Source of the DNA: Macadamia tetraphylla
Lineage: Eukaryota > Streptophyta > Magnoliopsida > Proteales > Proteaceae
Direction of reading: 5' to 3'
DNA length: 64,000 nt
Assembly (NCBI GenBank): GCA_022985045.1
Contig: CM040970.1
Span: forward strand, 24,773,294-24,837,293
The notes beneath the pieces were generated by a model that saw only the letters and a program-made list of their open reading frames with translations, had not been told where the DNA came from and ran no database searches. Shown here piece after piece: positions 12,501 through 24,205 of this stretch (the stretch's first letter is position 1; the number at the start of each line of letters is the position of its first letter). The translations under genes and the position numbers were made by a program.

Positions 12501-13205
12501 AACATGACTTTTTATCATTGGCTGTCTTTTTCATTATCAATTGTTATTAATTTTAATTTTATTTTTATTGTTATCAACACGGAAAGGTCCTTGAACTGAC
12601 ACCACCTTCAATAGATGTTTACCGATTCCAATTCTCGATCGACAAACAATGCAACCCTTTCACTAAACATTACCATAAATATATTTATTATAATTTATTT
12701 CTAACAAAAAAATTGGGATGATGGATCATCCCTATCCTTTTGCCATACCCAACGAAAAAACCGTAAAAGGGTTTCTTGCAACCACCAAGCCATTACTAGT
12801 GGTGCCTCTTGGCAGCATCTAACAATTAAAAAAAAATTCTTGTAGAAGCACTCCAAGACCCTAAAGATGATATGGCATGAATCCCAACCATCAAGAATGT
12901 CGCCTTTGCCTCTATAACGGTTGGAAAACATTAATGCAATCTGTGAGATAATTATCGGTCACATAAACAAATCTATCACTATAAATGGCTATACTAGCCA
13001 TGCTAAGGGTTGGCGAAGCACCAGTGCCCATAGGCGATCAACCTGCCACCATTTTCTATGCCAAAAATTTTCAACACCCTTATCTCACATGAACGGATTT
13101 ATAAGTTTTGTCTCCCATTGTGGTCGCCAAAATATCTACTGCTGACCACGATGGATATCAGTGAATGATCATCTTTTCAAAAGAAAACTCATTTGACTAC
13201 ATCTT
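12501..13205. other. Host or unassigned DNA next to element A, no gene seen
   Basis: About 0.7 kb of unassigned DNA between the truncated LTR and the start of element A. Short ORFs here lack motifs. Confidence 0.5.
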
Positions 13206-13531
13206 TGTATAGACACCCAATTTTGTCACCCTCCTCTGGCTACGATGACTTACAGATCTTGGACACAATCTTTCACTTTTGATCTACATAAATGACAACT
13301 GAATGAGGTAATTATTCCAAGAAGCATTCCATACTTACCCAAAATTCCCAGAAATCCTGTGCGAGAGAAAAGAAGGGTCCAATTATGACATTTCATATAC
13401 GAAGGAATTTAGTCCTAGGTGATCATACAGATGCATATTACTTAGAATCACGATTCCAACGATATATGGTACGTCAAAATTGGACCATTGGATCTCCCGC
13501 AATCATTCCCAGAAGTTACTCCATGAACACT

Positions 13532-13746
13532 CAAACCCCGCCCATACGAGCACCCATGCCTTGCCTTAAGTGCTCAAACCCCACCCATGCGAGCACCCAC
13601 GCCTTGCCTTGAGTGCCCAAACCCCACCCATGTGAGCACCCATGCCTTGCCTTGAGTGTCTGAATCCTGCCCATGCGAGCACCGACATCTTGCTTTGAGT
13701 GCCTGAAATGCGCCCATGTGAGCATCCACACCTTGCCTTGCACCCC
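13532..13746. repeat. 43-bp minisatellite, five copies, in LTR A
   Basis: Five consecutive 43-bp units begin at 13532, 13575, 13618, 13661 and 13704. Each contains ccCATGYGAGCAyCcA and a TTGCCTT block. There are no spacers, so this is not a CRISPR array. Long minus-strand frames across it are repeat artefacts. Confidence 0.9.
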
Positions 13747-13814
13747 TGCTCGTGCCCTGTGTGTGCCCGACCAAGCCCCACGTACACCCGACCAAGCCCC
13801 ATGCATACTCGGCC

Positions 13815-13995
13815 AAGTTTCAGCACCCATGCCAGAGCCCTAGCACCCATATCAGAGCCCCAACACCCATGCCAAAGCCCCAACACCAATACCGAAGCCC
13901 CAGCACGCATGCCAGAGCCCCAATACCCATGCAGAGCCCCAGCACCCCTGCCATAGCCCCAGCACCTCTGCTGGAGCTCCAACACCCGTTTAGTC
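13815..13995. repeat. ~21-bp minisatellite in LTR A
   Basis: About eight degenerate units of roughly 21 bases, of the form CCCATGCCAGAGCCCC plus CAGCA or similar, follow the 43-bp array after a short ccgaccaagcccc-type repeat (13768-13815). Confidence 0.85.
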
Positions 13996-14155
13996 TCGAC
14001 ACCCTTGTTTTAGCCCCAGTAACCCCATCGAGGCCCTAACACCCCCGTCGGTGATCGAAATCCCCATTCCAGTGATTGATTTGGAGAATGGTTCCCCTCT
14101 TCACCCGCTTATGTACCCCATACTACCCGACTAGGGTACCCTACACTGCAGCCTC

Positions 14156-14355
14156 CCATTGGTCCAAAAAAGAATCATTTTACCTTATTGGTAAAAAAAA
14201 ATTACTTTTCCCCCCATTGGCCAAAGAAATTTACCCTTCACCCTATTGGTCCAAAATTTCTTACTTTCACCCTATTGGTTTAGAAAAATTACTTTTTACC
14301 ACCATTGGTTAAGGAATTTTCTCTTTCTTCCTATTAGTAAAAAATTTTATAAATA
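14156..14355 (+). promoter_or_regulatory. U3 promoter: ATTGG (CCAAT) array plus TATA box
   Basis: Six ATTGG boxes (reverse CCAAT) lie between 14156 and 14310 at intervals of about 20-40 bases, each in a degenerate unit with CCA and an A-run. They are followed by TTTATAAATA at 14346-14355. This is a convincing pol II core promoter in the U3 of the long LTR; transcription probably starts near 14375-14385. Confidence 0.75.
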
Positions 14356-15727
14356 CCTCCTCCCTTTGGTTTTACACACCAACACAACCCCACAACATCC
14401 CAAGTCTCCTAGTGAGCATCCCATAGTAGTGAAGCTCTGCCCTCTCTCTTCCCCTTTTCCCCTTGAGGTTTTTCAAGTCTTCGGAGAGATCTTCATAAGA
14501 TCTGAAGTGTTCTTTGGGCCTTCGAAACTCTTAAATCCTTTGCCTTTTTGAGTGAGATTTCATGTAGGAAAATTTTTTCCTTAGTCTCCCACCCCCTTTT
14601 GAGGTTCTTCAAGTCTTCGAAGAGATCTTCGTAAGATTCCTTCGAATCTTCGAAGTGTTCTTTAGGCCTTTGAAGTTCTCCAACCATTTAGGTTTCAGCC
14701 CATTTCTAGTGGAAGCTTTGCCCAAGTGCCACCTTAGCCTAGCCCTCCTATTGCTTATCCCTAGTAGAAGCTCTGCTGGAGTGCCACCTCAACCTAGCCC
14801 TCCCATAGCCTATCCCCAATGGAAGCTCTGTCGGAGTGCCACCTCGCCAAAATCCAGATGTAGCCCATCCCTAGCGAAAGCTCTGCCAAATTGCCACTTC
14901 AGCCTAAGCTTGGAAGTAGCCTTCCCTAGCCGAAGTTCTGTCAGAATTCAAATCCAAAAGTAACCGTTCCTATTCGGAACCCTATCCAAATATTATCATA
15001 GTCAGCATCTCTCGAGAAAGGAAGTTGGAGGTCAAGACCATCTTCCCTGAGCCTGGAGAATCCACAAGAAAGTTCGTACTAGCATTAACTAGGGGGTCCA
15101 CCCCTCTTGACCCGAAATAGGGGTCAAGCTCAAATATAATTTCTTAACAGAATTAGCACAATGTAGACTTTATATTGACCTTGATTTAGTGTACATAGAT
15201 TTTAAATTCAGTCAATGTATATATGTGTGATAACTTAGCTATGTATGTGGAATAGGAATAATTGTGGAAAATGTTCGTTCTTAAGCATCTAGTAGGAAGA
15301 CCGATTGAACCAGGTAGATTGGGTGCCTAACACCTTCCCAAATTTACAACCTGAAACGTACCTAAATCTCTGGACCAGACCAACTTTTGGGCCCTTTTCA
15401 CAGGAATCAGACCCACCCCCGGGTCCTAGACCCACAACCCTAGGTGGTGACTCCAAACCCTTTTGTATGATCTCGATCCCCGTATTGGACCATCATCAAA
15501 TCTCTATCTCAAATGACAAACTTTACACTTTTACGAAATAGGCCTCCATGTGTCTCCGAGCGGTGATACGGCAGTGCGAGGCAGGCAAGGTAAGCACACA
15601 AGACACACCTCTCCCTCATGAAAGAGAAAAGAGGGGAGAGAGAGGATGGAATGAACGCAAGTCTTTTTCTCCCCCTCCCCAAAAAGGGGGGGAGAGAGAT
15701 CGCACCTTCCAACCGCTACCCTCATAG

Positions 15728-15745
15728 TGGTGACTCCACTGGGGA
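15728..15745 (+). other. Primer-binding site of element A
   Basis: TGGTGACTCCACTGGGGA, one base after the LTR, starts with the TGG that pairs with the tRNA CCA end. It matches B's PBS except for two bases. The tRNA is probably an Arg-type one, as in related Tat/Ogre elements; that assignment is from memory. Confidence 0.8.
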
Positions 15746-16936
15746 TTTGTCAAGCTTCTGATACTAGATGCTATCATTAAATCCAAGAACATTTCCCACA
15801 ACATTTTTTGAAAATATATTTGGCTAACCCTATGTTTGTAATTGTATTTTCTAACCACATCATGCATCGTGCTTAAGTGAAATCATTTGACGAGGGACTC
15901 CCTGTCATGCCTGGACCCTCGGGGAAGTCAGTGCATGTTATGGAGAGTACTCTGAGAGTAAATGGTAGTTGCTTCCTATACAAGGGTGTGGGGTATTGTT
16001 AAATGACGAGGATGTTCATAATTGTGCCAGCACCCTCAGGGAGGTTCGTGCACTTTATGACGTTCTGAGATCGAATAGTGATATTCCTGCATTACACTTT
16101 TGCACATAATCACTCACGTTCCACCACCCCGTGGCCAGTTGCTTAACCTCATGTGTAGTTATAAGTAATGGGCAAGGAAGTCACCCCTTGATCTCGTACG
16201 TACGGATATATCAAAAGGATCACGTACCTTGCTTATATAGATCCTATCAAGGAAGCCTTGTCGGTCCTATTGTGTCCACTGCATACTCGCATCATGTAGG
16301 AAATAGATGGAGAACGCTAGGAACGTCACAAGCTAATCTATAGAATTTGTTTGCAGTCTTGAAAATGAATTTTTCTATGTTACATTCTAGTCATAAAGAA
16401 ATGCTCTCCTAAGTGGGTTTTAGATAGACGGTGTCCTTCCTCCTTAGAAATGAAATATGGATGATTTGGCATACGCGATCTGGGAAGATTTCTATCAAAG
16501 TACCGCGAAATGCCGAATTATCTAAAAGACCTGAGGAAACTAGGAGGAAGGTCACCTAGTGGGATAAGATTAAGGAAAGCATGGCTTTATTGGCAGAGAA
16601 TGTATTAATAGGAGTATTCTGGTCAAGCCATTTGTGTGTATCTCCTGCTTATGACATTGAGTGGACTACGGGCATTGACCCCTACCCACTCCTTATCATC
16701 AAGCAGACTAACTTTGGATGGATCATTGGCTGTTAATCTAGTGAATGAATGAATAAGGGGTTGAGAATACAAGAATCCTAAAACAAGCCTTTTGGTTTAG
16801 GCACAATTCCACACCTCAAGTATTCTCCGCGGTCCATTTGGACACGTCAGGATAACCAGTTGACTCGATTAAGTCCAGTGTTACCTCCATCATCTTTTGA
16901 GATTATCTACCGCCAAGTGAGTATGACCCAATTCAC
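15746..16936 (+). other. 5' leader of element A
   Basis: About 1.2 kb of non-coding leader collinear with B's leader (22289-23468). No long ORF is shared between the two copies. Confidence 0.7.
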
Positions 16937-17594
16937 ATGGATCTACACAACCTTGAATCACCCGAGCAAGCATAGGTCCACCCCATAGAGACTTTGTAGA
17001 CAAAAATGGCCGAGGTCAAGAAAGGAATAACCCGGATACTACATGCACTCCAAAACCCACCCAGGGCTGAACCAGCACAAGCCACAGGAGATTTGGATCA
17101 TAATGGACCTACGGGTCATCGTGGGAATTCTTCCCGAGTTGACTCAAGAGAACTGAAGCAAGTCAGGCTAACTGGTCAGAGAGGAGTTTCACCTACCCAT
17201 CCAAACGGTCAACGAGGAGCATATTCCAGAGTCCCTCTGCCCACAGTAGTGATTAAAGATGAGGAAGAGGAGTTTCCAGCACAAATCCGAATGGAACCTT
17301 GAGTCAAAGAGAGAAAGAACAGTTAGAGAGCAATTAGAGAAATTGGAAAGTATGCTCCGAAAGGGAAAGAATTCGAAAAGACAAATAGTGGATTCTAATG
17401 AAATGAGTTTCTTTTATGGGGTAAGGATTCCTGAGAAGTTCAAATGGCAGACCGACAGATTTGATGGGTCAGGGGACCCTAAGGCTCATCTCAAAGTCTT
17501 CCTTAGCATCGCCAAGTCATGGCAACTTGCGGACAACCAAATGAGGCAAGCCTTCATATTAACCCTACCAGGACCTACACTAAGGTGGTTCTAA
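16937..17594 (+). pseudogene. Gag of element A, truncated
   Basis: The ATG at 16937 corresponds to 23469 in B. Two early stops interrupt the first 25 codons. A readable frame from 17006 then shifts near 17290 into a second frame carrying the conserved Tat Gag block (KWQTDRFDGSGDPKAHLK, then SWQLADNQM). The frame ends just after the start of the retrotransposon-gag domain. The following DNA matches the middle of B's protease, so the rest of gag and the protease active site are deleted (about 2.3 kb by comparison with B 24905-27225). A could not make its own capsid protein. Confidence 0.85.
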
Positions 17595-18513
17595 GAGAAA
17601 AATCCTTGGCATCCTCACCATTGATGTAATAATTGGCCGGTAAAGTTTGATATTGATTCCTAGATCATTGATATACCGACATCTTTCTACATGCTCTTAG
17701 GAAGGCCTTGGCTACATCATGCAAAGGCAGTGTCCTCTAGTCTCCATCAAAAAATGAAATTCATTCATGAAGGAAAGGTGGTTACAGTAGCTAGAGATCC
17801 CGAAGTGGTGAACATCTTAGCCAACATTGAAAATAGAGAAGAACAAGACCAAGAAGTTCAACTTAGTGGTTTTGAAATAGAAGAAACTTGTGTAGCACTC
17901 ACCAAGGAAATGCCAGATGAAAAGATTCTGGCTAACTATGAAGCTATATGGAGTCCTCTAATGAATCAAATGATGAGGAACATGTAATACTTTCTAGGGA
18001 TGGGATTGGGAAAGTATCATCCGGTGTTTCAAATTACCTACTACGGTGGTTAACAAAGGAAAGAGTAGTGTTGGGTACATTCCTCAAACCCCCGGACCAA
18101 GGAGCAAGAATGGTAGTAAAGGGCAGAAGGTACTAAGGATGACTAGGAAAATCTCCACCTCTTACTACCCCACTCCCAATGGGTACTCCGTAAGGGAAGG
18201 AGAAGATTTTCCCTTTTGCGGAAATTTTGAGCCATGGTTTGATGAAACCGCCACAAAGATGCAACCAGGGTTTGAGGTATTCTTTCAAGATGAGTTCGAA
18301 TGGATAATTCATGAGGTAGAACAACAGCAAATGCTAGCCAAAGAAAATGATCAAGACAGTTGCATCACCGAAATAGTGGAAGTAGCATTGATTGAAGATG
18401 GGTTCTCCTCTAACAACCCCACAACACTGATCTGGTCAAAGGAATTGCCAAGCCCCCGAGTACTCTTGAAGAGGGAATGGGAAAAGAAGATAAGACCTGT
18501 CTGGAGTCTATAA
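17595..18513 (+). pseudogene. Protease C-terminus and G-patch-like spacer, element A
   Basis: At 17691 the frame reads LLGRPWLHHAKAVSSSLHQK, the C-terminal part of Tat-lineage aspartic protease; the active-site DNGS motif kept in B is missing here. Downstream (17948-18110, frames shifted) the G-patch-like block corresponding to B's GMGLGKYHQG has decayed to GMGLGKY-type remnants. At 18046-18513 is the spacer with SYYPTPNGYSVREGEDFPFC and a hydrophilic tail. This linker lies before RT in Tat polyproteins. Confidence 0.75.
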
Positions 18514-19302
18514 TTTTCTGTGGATCTGAAAGGTCACATTTGTTCCTTTCTGAAAAAGCCACAAGCTTAGGAGTTACATGAGCTCAAGTCCAGGCCTTTT
18601 AGAGGAAGAAGCACTTATGCAAGCAAAGAAAAGCACTAAGAATGATGGTTTGTATGTATTGTGCCCGAATTAACTACAACAGGAAGGTCCATGAAGGTGG
18701 TCAAAGATGTGACCAAGGCACCAGGATGTCATCCCTCAATAGGCTGGAAAAGATGGACTTTATAGAAAGAGGATTGAGTAGTCTCCTCCAATCTTCACCT
18801 CTCAAAAAGTTCAGCTTCCGAGAGCACGAGGTTGATCAACTGGTATTTTGAAGAAATAGGCACCTATCCAGAAGAACCATTGCATCATTGAAGAAATAGC
18901 AGCAACTTTCCTAGAAGAAGAAGAAGGAGGCCCGTTACCACATTTGCTCATCCATCGAGCAGTCGACCCACTCTAAAACTGGACAAGCATTGGAGAAGAC
19001 TTTAAGTTTACTTATGCTACTGAGTTAACCACCCTAAATACCATTGATAAAAGCATCAAGCCAATTATCGAGTCTGTAGTCAAGTCAGTTGTTGAGTCTT
19101 CTACTTATGATTTCGTGTCGACCTTCCCTCTTGAGGAGGGCCTAGAGTCTATGTATGTCGAGTTTGTTACTCCTTCTTTCATGAATGAAACTTCTGATTC
19201 CAAGTATGGCTTGCCTCCTTTTTCTGATGATGATCTTAATAAATATCAAGAGTTAATAAAATAATACAAACCAAAGAAAGCCCGACCCATCGGTGAGGAT
19301 AC
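18514..19302 (+). pseudogene. Decayed linker between protease and RT, element A
   Basis: Collinear with B 28114-28870. Pieces of reading frame (for example 18642-18851) are separated by stops. There is an acidic/serine-rich stretch before RT. No catalytic motif is seen. Confidence 0.6.
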
Positions 19303-20283
19303 TTGGTTATTAATTTAGGAACCAACCAATGCCTTCGAGAGGTAAAAATTGGCACCACCCTAGACAATGAAGAAGCAGAACAGATGACTAGTCTTTTGAA
19401 GGAATTCACCAAAGTCTTTGCTTGGTCATATGAGGATATGCCTAGTATAGACCCCGACATTATGCAACACCGCTTGGCAACCTACCCTAGGGCAAAGCCA
19501 GTCAAATAGAAGCTTAGAAGGATGCATCCAGAATGGAGTGAAAAGATCAGGGAAGAAGTAGTAAAGCAATGGAATGCGAGGTTCTTACAAGTGGTAAAAT
19601 ACCCCCAATGGTTGGCCAACATTGTACCAGTTCCAAACAAGGATTGTAAGGTACGAATGTACGTAGACTTTCGGGATCTTAACAAGGTAAGCCCTAAAGA
19701 TGACTTCCCATTACCTCACATTGATGTATTGGTTGATAACACGGTAGGACATGCCTTGTTATCATTCATGGATGGATTCTTGAGATACAACCAAGTGAGC
19801 ATGCACCCTGAAGATTGAACGAAGATAGCCTTCACCACTACATAGGGAACCTATTGTTATAAGGTGATACCTTTTGGACTGAAGAATGCTGGGGTAACTT
19901 ATCAGAGAGCAGCTACAACCATATTGCATAATATGATGAGCAAGGATGTGGAAGTCTACGTGGATGACATGACAGTGAAGTTAAAGGATCAACAAGGGCA
20001 CATTCCCACATTAAGGTAATTCTTTGAAAGAATCAAGAAGTATCAGCTGAGGTTGAACCCTCAGAAGTGTGTCTTTGGGGCAATAACAGGAAAATTGTTA
20101 GGGTTCTTGGTGAGTGAAAGAGGTATTGAAGTTAACCCTGTCAAGATCAAGGCAATTCAAAAAATTCCCATGCCTCGCACTGAGAAGCAGATATGAGGAT
20201 TCTTGGGTCACATCTAGTATATCAGCAGATTCATAGCTCAGTTGACTACAATCTGTGAACCAATCTTTAAGTTGCTAAAGAAG
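19303..20283 (+). pseudogene. Reverse transcriptase of element A
   Basis: One frame runs the whole length, broken by in-frame stops (19507, 19816, 19846 and others). It contains WLANIVPVPNKD, VDFRDLNKVSPKDDFPLPHID, the palm motif VYVDDM (YVDD at 19957-19968, catalytic aspartates intact) and GFLVSERGIEVNPVKI. The order and motifs are those of plant Ty3/Gypsy RT. Several stops look like CAG or CGA changed to TAG/TGA or TGG to TAG, as expected for decay of methylated DNA. Confidence 0.9.
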
Positions 20284-20344
20284 ATCAGCCCAAAGAATGG
20301 AATGATCAGCTCAACAAGCTTTTGATAAGATCAAAGGATACCTC

Positions 20345-20833
20345 ATGAGCCCACCAGTATTAACACCACTAGTGGAAGGAGAACCACTTCTATTATACTT
20401 ATCAGTGGGAGAATATTCCATGGGCTCAATGCTAGCACAAAAAGAGACAGAAAAAGGGGCAGAGCATGACATATATTACCTTAGCAAGAAGTTCCTGGAA
20501 TATGAGACGCATTGCATATCTTTGGAAAAAACCTGTGCCACACTGATTTGGACAATGAAAAGTCTGCCACACTACGTTGTAGCTTATTCAGTACATTTGA
20601 TCTCAAGGATGGATCCAATCAAGTACCTCTTTGAGAAACCAGCTCTAATAGGAAGGATGGCCCAGTGGCTGCTTCTGCTATCAGAATTTGACATCACCTA
20701 TGTTACTCAGAAATTTATCAAGGGGCAAGCCATAGCTGATCATTTGGCTGCCCACCCCACAAAAGATGGAAGAGCCTTGGATGATGCCTTTCCCGATGAA
20801 GAAATCACAGCAATAGAAGAAGAAGACAACTAA
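20345..20833 (+). pseudogene. RNase H (first, Ty3-type), element A
   Basis: An open frame of 162 codons contains GEPLLLYLSVGEYSMGSMLAQ, YYLSKKFLEYETHC and SVHLISRMDPIKYLFEKPA, the RT-linked RNase H of Gypsy elements. It continues into QAIADHLAAHPT, typical of Tat elements just before the second RNase H. A frameshift near 20290 separates it from RT. Confidence 0.85.
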
Positions 20834-21231
20834 TGAATGAAAATTGTTCTTTCATGAAGCAGCTAATCAAAAGGGGTGTGGTGTAGGAATATTGCTTGTC
20901 ACTCCTCGGTCTTTATTTTCCTTCATCATTCTGCCTTGATTTCCCCTGTATCAATAACAATGCCGAATATGAAGCTTGTGCCTTGAGACTCGAAACTACC
21001 CTAACTATTGGGGTGAAAAGGATCAAGGTGTATGTAGATTCATCCATTGTCATTTGTCAGATGCGAGGGAAGTGGAAGACCACAGATGAAAACCTAAAGC
21101 CGTATCAAGAACATTTGGAAGAGATAATTGAACACTTTAAAAAGATTTCATTCAAATACTTTCAGAGAGATAACAATAGGTTTGCCGATGTCCTTGCGAC
21201 CTTGGTTTCCATGGTAGAATCCTATGGCTAG
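20834..21231 (+). pseudogene. Archaeal-type second RNase H, element A
   Basis: The frame from 20896 has CINNNAEYEACALRLE, VKRIKVYVDSSIVICQMRG and a C-terminal FADVLATLVSM. These are the E and second D blocks of the archaeal-type RNase H that marks the Tat lineage. The first block is in another frame and disrupted. Confidence 0.85.
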
Positions 21232-21770
21232 GGTTCGACCATTCTAAATGGAACAAAGAAGAAGGCCCATTTATCACAATTCGGTGAACTCTTTCACCAA
21301 TATGGTCGGTCTTGGTTTGCTCAAATTATAGATTTCATTAGAGAAAGGAAATACCTGATTGAAGCCACAGAAAGAGAACAGAAATTTCTGAGAAGATATG
21401 CTACCCAGTTTATCCTTTAAGAAGACTTGTTGTACAAGATGTCCTATGACGGAATACAGTTGCTGTGTGTGGATGAAGAACAAGCTACAAAAATCATAGA
21501 GGAAATTCATCAAGGCCTTTGTGGACCCCATATGAATGCCAAGATGCTTGCTAAGAAGATTCTTAGGTTGGGATACTATTGGAATACAATGTCAGATATT
21601 TGCCAATATCATACATATCCTGCCAACTGAGTTGCACTTATTCAATTCTCCTTGGCCATTCTCTACTTGGGGCATTGACATCATTGGGTAGATCAACCCC
21701 AAGGCATCCAACGGTCATGAGTTCATCTTGGTAGCCATCGATTAATTTACCAAGTGAGTGGAAGCCCAGT
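21232..21770 (+). pseudogene. Integrase N-terminal half, element A (split)
   Basis: 21427-21630 reads LYKMSYDGIQLLCVDEEQ and HMNAKMLAKKILRLGYYW, the integrase zinc-finger region. The following CHECQ segment seen in B is deleted here. The catalytic core starts (GIDIIG, then NPKASNGHEFILVAID) and is cut at 21770 by insertion of element B. The rest is at 58927-59660. Confidence 0.9.
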
Positions 21771-21775
21771 CATAT
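21771..21775 (+). repeat. Target-site duplication of element B, left (CATAT)
   Basis: CATAT directly before the LTR start TGTAGACACC. It is repeated at 58922-58926 directly after the 3' LTR end CCCTCACA. Confidence 0.9.
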
Positions 21776-22269
21776 TGTAGACACCCAATTTTGTCACCCT
21801 CCTCTAGCTATGATGAAATGTGGATCTTGGACGTGGCTTCTGACTTCCAATCAACAGAGATGATGATTGACCCAGAAAACCCAAAAATATTCCCCACCTA
21901 TCTGAAAACCTTGGAAACCCCCGTGGGAGAGAAGAAGGTCCAAATTTGACTTTTTATATATGAAGAAATCTGGTTAAGATGACCATACAGATGGATAGTG
22001 CTTGGAAATATGATTCTAACGAAATATGGCACATAAAAATCAGACCTTCGGATCTCCTACAATCATCCCCAAAAAATTACGTTTTCCCATATGTATGCCG
22101 TGCACACTGGCAAGCCTACTGGAAACCTGAAAAAATTCCCTACTAACCCAAATACCCAAAATTCATCCCCTACTTGAAAATCCTAGAAACCCCTATGAAA
22201 GGAGAAGAGAGAAGAGAGAGGACGGAATGGCGACTCATGGAGTCATCGACTCTGGCCGCTACCCTCACA
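21776..22269 (+). repeat. 5' LTR of element B (short form, 494 bp)
   Basis: TGTAGACACCC ... CCCTCACA. It contains a TATA-like tttttatatatgaag near 21950. It lacks the ~2.1-kb middle of LTR A. The 3' LTR (58436-58921) has the same short form, so the short version was itself transposed. Confidence 0.93.
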
Positions 22270-22270
22270 G

Positions 22271-22288
22271 TGGCGACTCCACTAGGGA
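22271..22288 (+). other. Primer-binding site of element B
   Basis: TGGCGACTCCACTAGGGA one base after the LTR, the same type as in element A. Confidence 0.85.
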
Positions 22289-23468
22289 CAAATGTCAAGC
22301 TTCCGACACTAGATGATACCATTAAATACAAGAACATTTTCCACCACCACATTTGTTTGAAAACATGTTTGGCTAACCACATATTTGTAATTGTATTTGC
22401 TAACTGCATCATTCATCGAGCTCGAAGTGAAATCATTTGGCAAGGGACTCCCTGTCATGGCCGCACCCTCAGGGAGGTCAGCATATGTAATGGAGAGTAC
22501 ACTGGGAGCAAATGATACCCACTTTCTGTACAAGGGTGTGGGTATTATTAAATAGTGAGGATGTTCATAACTGTGTCAGCACCTTCGGGGAGGTCCGTGC
22601 ACTTTATGACATTCTGAGATCAGATAATGGTATTCCCGCATTACAGTTTTGCACACAATCACTCACGGTTCTACCACCCCGTGGCTAGTTGCTTAACCTC
22701 ATGTGTAGTCACGAGTAATGGGCAAGGAAGTCACCCTCTTGATCTCGTACCTACGGGTATATCAAAAGGATCACGTACCTTGCGTATATAGCTCCTGTCA
22801 AGGAAGCCTTGTCAGTCCTATTGCATCCACTGCATACTCAACATCATGTAGAAAATAGATGGAGAAGCTAGGAGTGCCACAAGCTAACTGTAGAACTTCT
22901 TTGCGGTTTTGAGAAGAAATTTTCCTACATGTTATTCCTGTCATAAAGAATTGCTTTCCTAAGTGGGTTTCGGATAAAATGTGTCCCTCCTCCAAAAAAA
23001 ATGCCCAAATACGTGACTCAGGGGCAATTTTGTCATAGTCACGTAAAGTCCCGAAAAGTCCCGAGAAAATCAGGAGGAAGGCCACCTAGTGGGAAAAAGA
23101 GTAAGGAAAGCATGACTTTATTACATGGAATGTCTTATAGGAATGTTCTCAACAAGCCATTTGTATGAATCCCCTGCTTATGACATTAAGTGGACTGGGG
23201 GCATCAAACCCTATCCACTCCCTATCATTAAGAAAACTAACTTTGGATGGATCATTGGTTGTTAACCTAGTGAATGTTTGAACAAGGGGCTAGAAATTTA
23301 AGAATCCTAAAATAAGCCACTTTTAGTTCAAGCACAATTCCACACATCAAGTATTCTCTGCAGTCCCTCTGGACACGTCAAGGTAATTGGTTGACTCACC
23401 TAAGTCCAGTATCACCTCCATCGTCTCCTCGAGACTGTCTACTACCAAGTGATTGTAGCCCAATTAGT
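22289..23468 (+). other. 5' leader of element B
   Basis: Non-coding and collinear with A 15746-16936. No conserved ORF. Confidence 0.7.
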
Positions 23469-24108
23469 ATGGATCCACCCAACTTTGAATCACCGAACAT
23501 GCATGGGTCCGTTTTGGAGACCTTATAGATAGAAATATCTGAAGTTAAGAGAGGGATAGCTCAAATATTGCATACACCCCAAAACCCTCCCAAAGCTGAT
23601 CCCAGGACTGAGCCGGCACCGGCTGCAGGAGATTTAGAATATAATGGAGCTATAGGTCATCGCGAAAATTCTTCCCGAGTTGACTCAGGAGAACCAGAGC
23701 AAGTTAGGCCAACCGGTTAGAGAGGAGCTTTACCTATATGTTCAAATGGTCAATGGGGGCCTAGTCAGGTCCCTCCTCCTAGGGTAGTGATTGAAGATGA
23801 GGAAGAGGAGTTTGCCATATGTACGAATGGAGCCTCCAGAGACGAAGAAAAAAAGGAAAATCAAAGAGCAATTAGAGAAGTTGGAGAATATGATTTGAGC
23901 AGGAAAAGGCTTATAAAGTTAAATAGTGGATTCTGATGAAACGAGTTTCTTTTTTGGGGGCAAGGATTCTAAGAAATTTAAGTGGCAGACTGATAGGTTT
24001 GACGGGTTAGGGGACCCTAAGGCTCATCTCAAGGTATTTCTCAGCATTGCCAAGTCATGGCAACTTGCAGATAACCAGATGGGGCAAGCCTTCATTTTAA
24101 CCCTATCA

Positions 24109-24116
24109 GGACCAAC
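24109..24116 (+). repeat. TSD of the hAT-like element, left (GGACCAAC)
   Basis: GGACCAAC at 24109-24116 is repeated exactly at 24884-24891. Element A, without the insertion, has a single 'ggacctac' here. Confidence 0.88.
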
Positions 24117-24143
24117 CAAGGATTAAAGTATCGGTATCGATCG

Positions 24144-24205
24144 TCATATCGGTCGGCCAAAATTAAGATACGTATCGGAGGGTATCGTATCGTATCGGAG
24201 ATACA
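24144..24205 (+). repeat. 62-bp subterminal direct repeat, left
   Basis: Differs from 24811-24872 by only a few bases. Contains aagatacgtatcggaggg. Confidence 0.85.

Larger units (their letters stand above)
13206..15726 (+). repeat. 5' LTR of element A (long form, ~2.5 kb)
   Basis: It begins TGTATAGACACCCAATTTTG (B's LTRs start TGTAGACACCC) and ends CCCTCATA just before the primer-binding site. The first ~315 and last ~110 bases match the short LTRs of element B. The middle (about 13522-15618) is unique here and holds minisatellites, a CCAAT-box array, a TATA box and, near 15320, the phrase 'ggtgcctaacaccttccc', common in Tat/Ogre LTRs. This is probably the ancestral long LTR form. Confidence 0.85.

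Noticed and set aside
11785..12599. Plus-strand ORFs of 98-174 codons
   Set aside because: They lie in the truncated LTR and are not kept open in the two other LTR copies.
13532..13746. Regular 43-bp repeats that look like a CRISPR array
   Set aside because: The units are directly adjacent with no unique spacers, in a plant LTR. It is a minisatellite.
13566..13985. Long minus-strand frames rich in Gly, Trp and Ala
   Set aside because: They are translations of the minisatellites, with repeat periods that keep a frame open. No gene.
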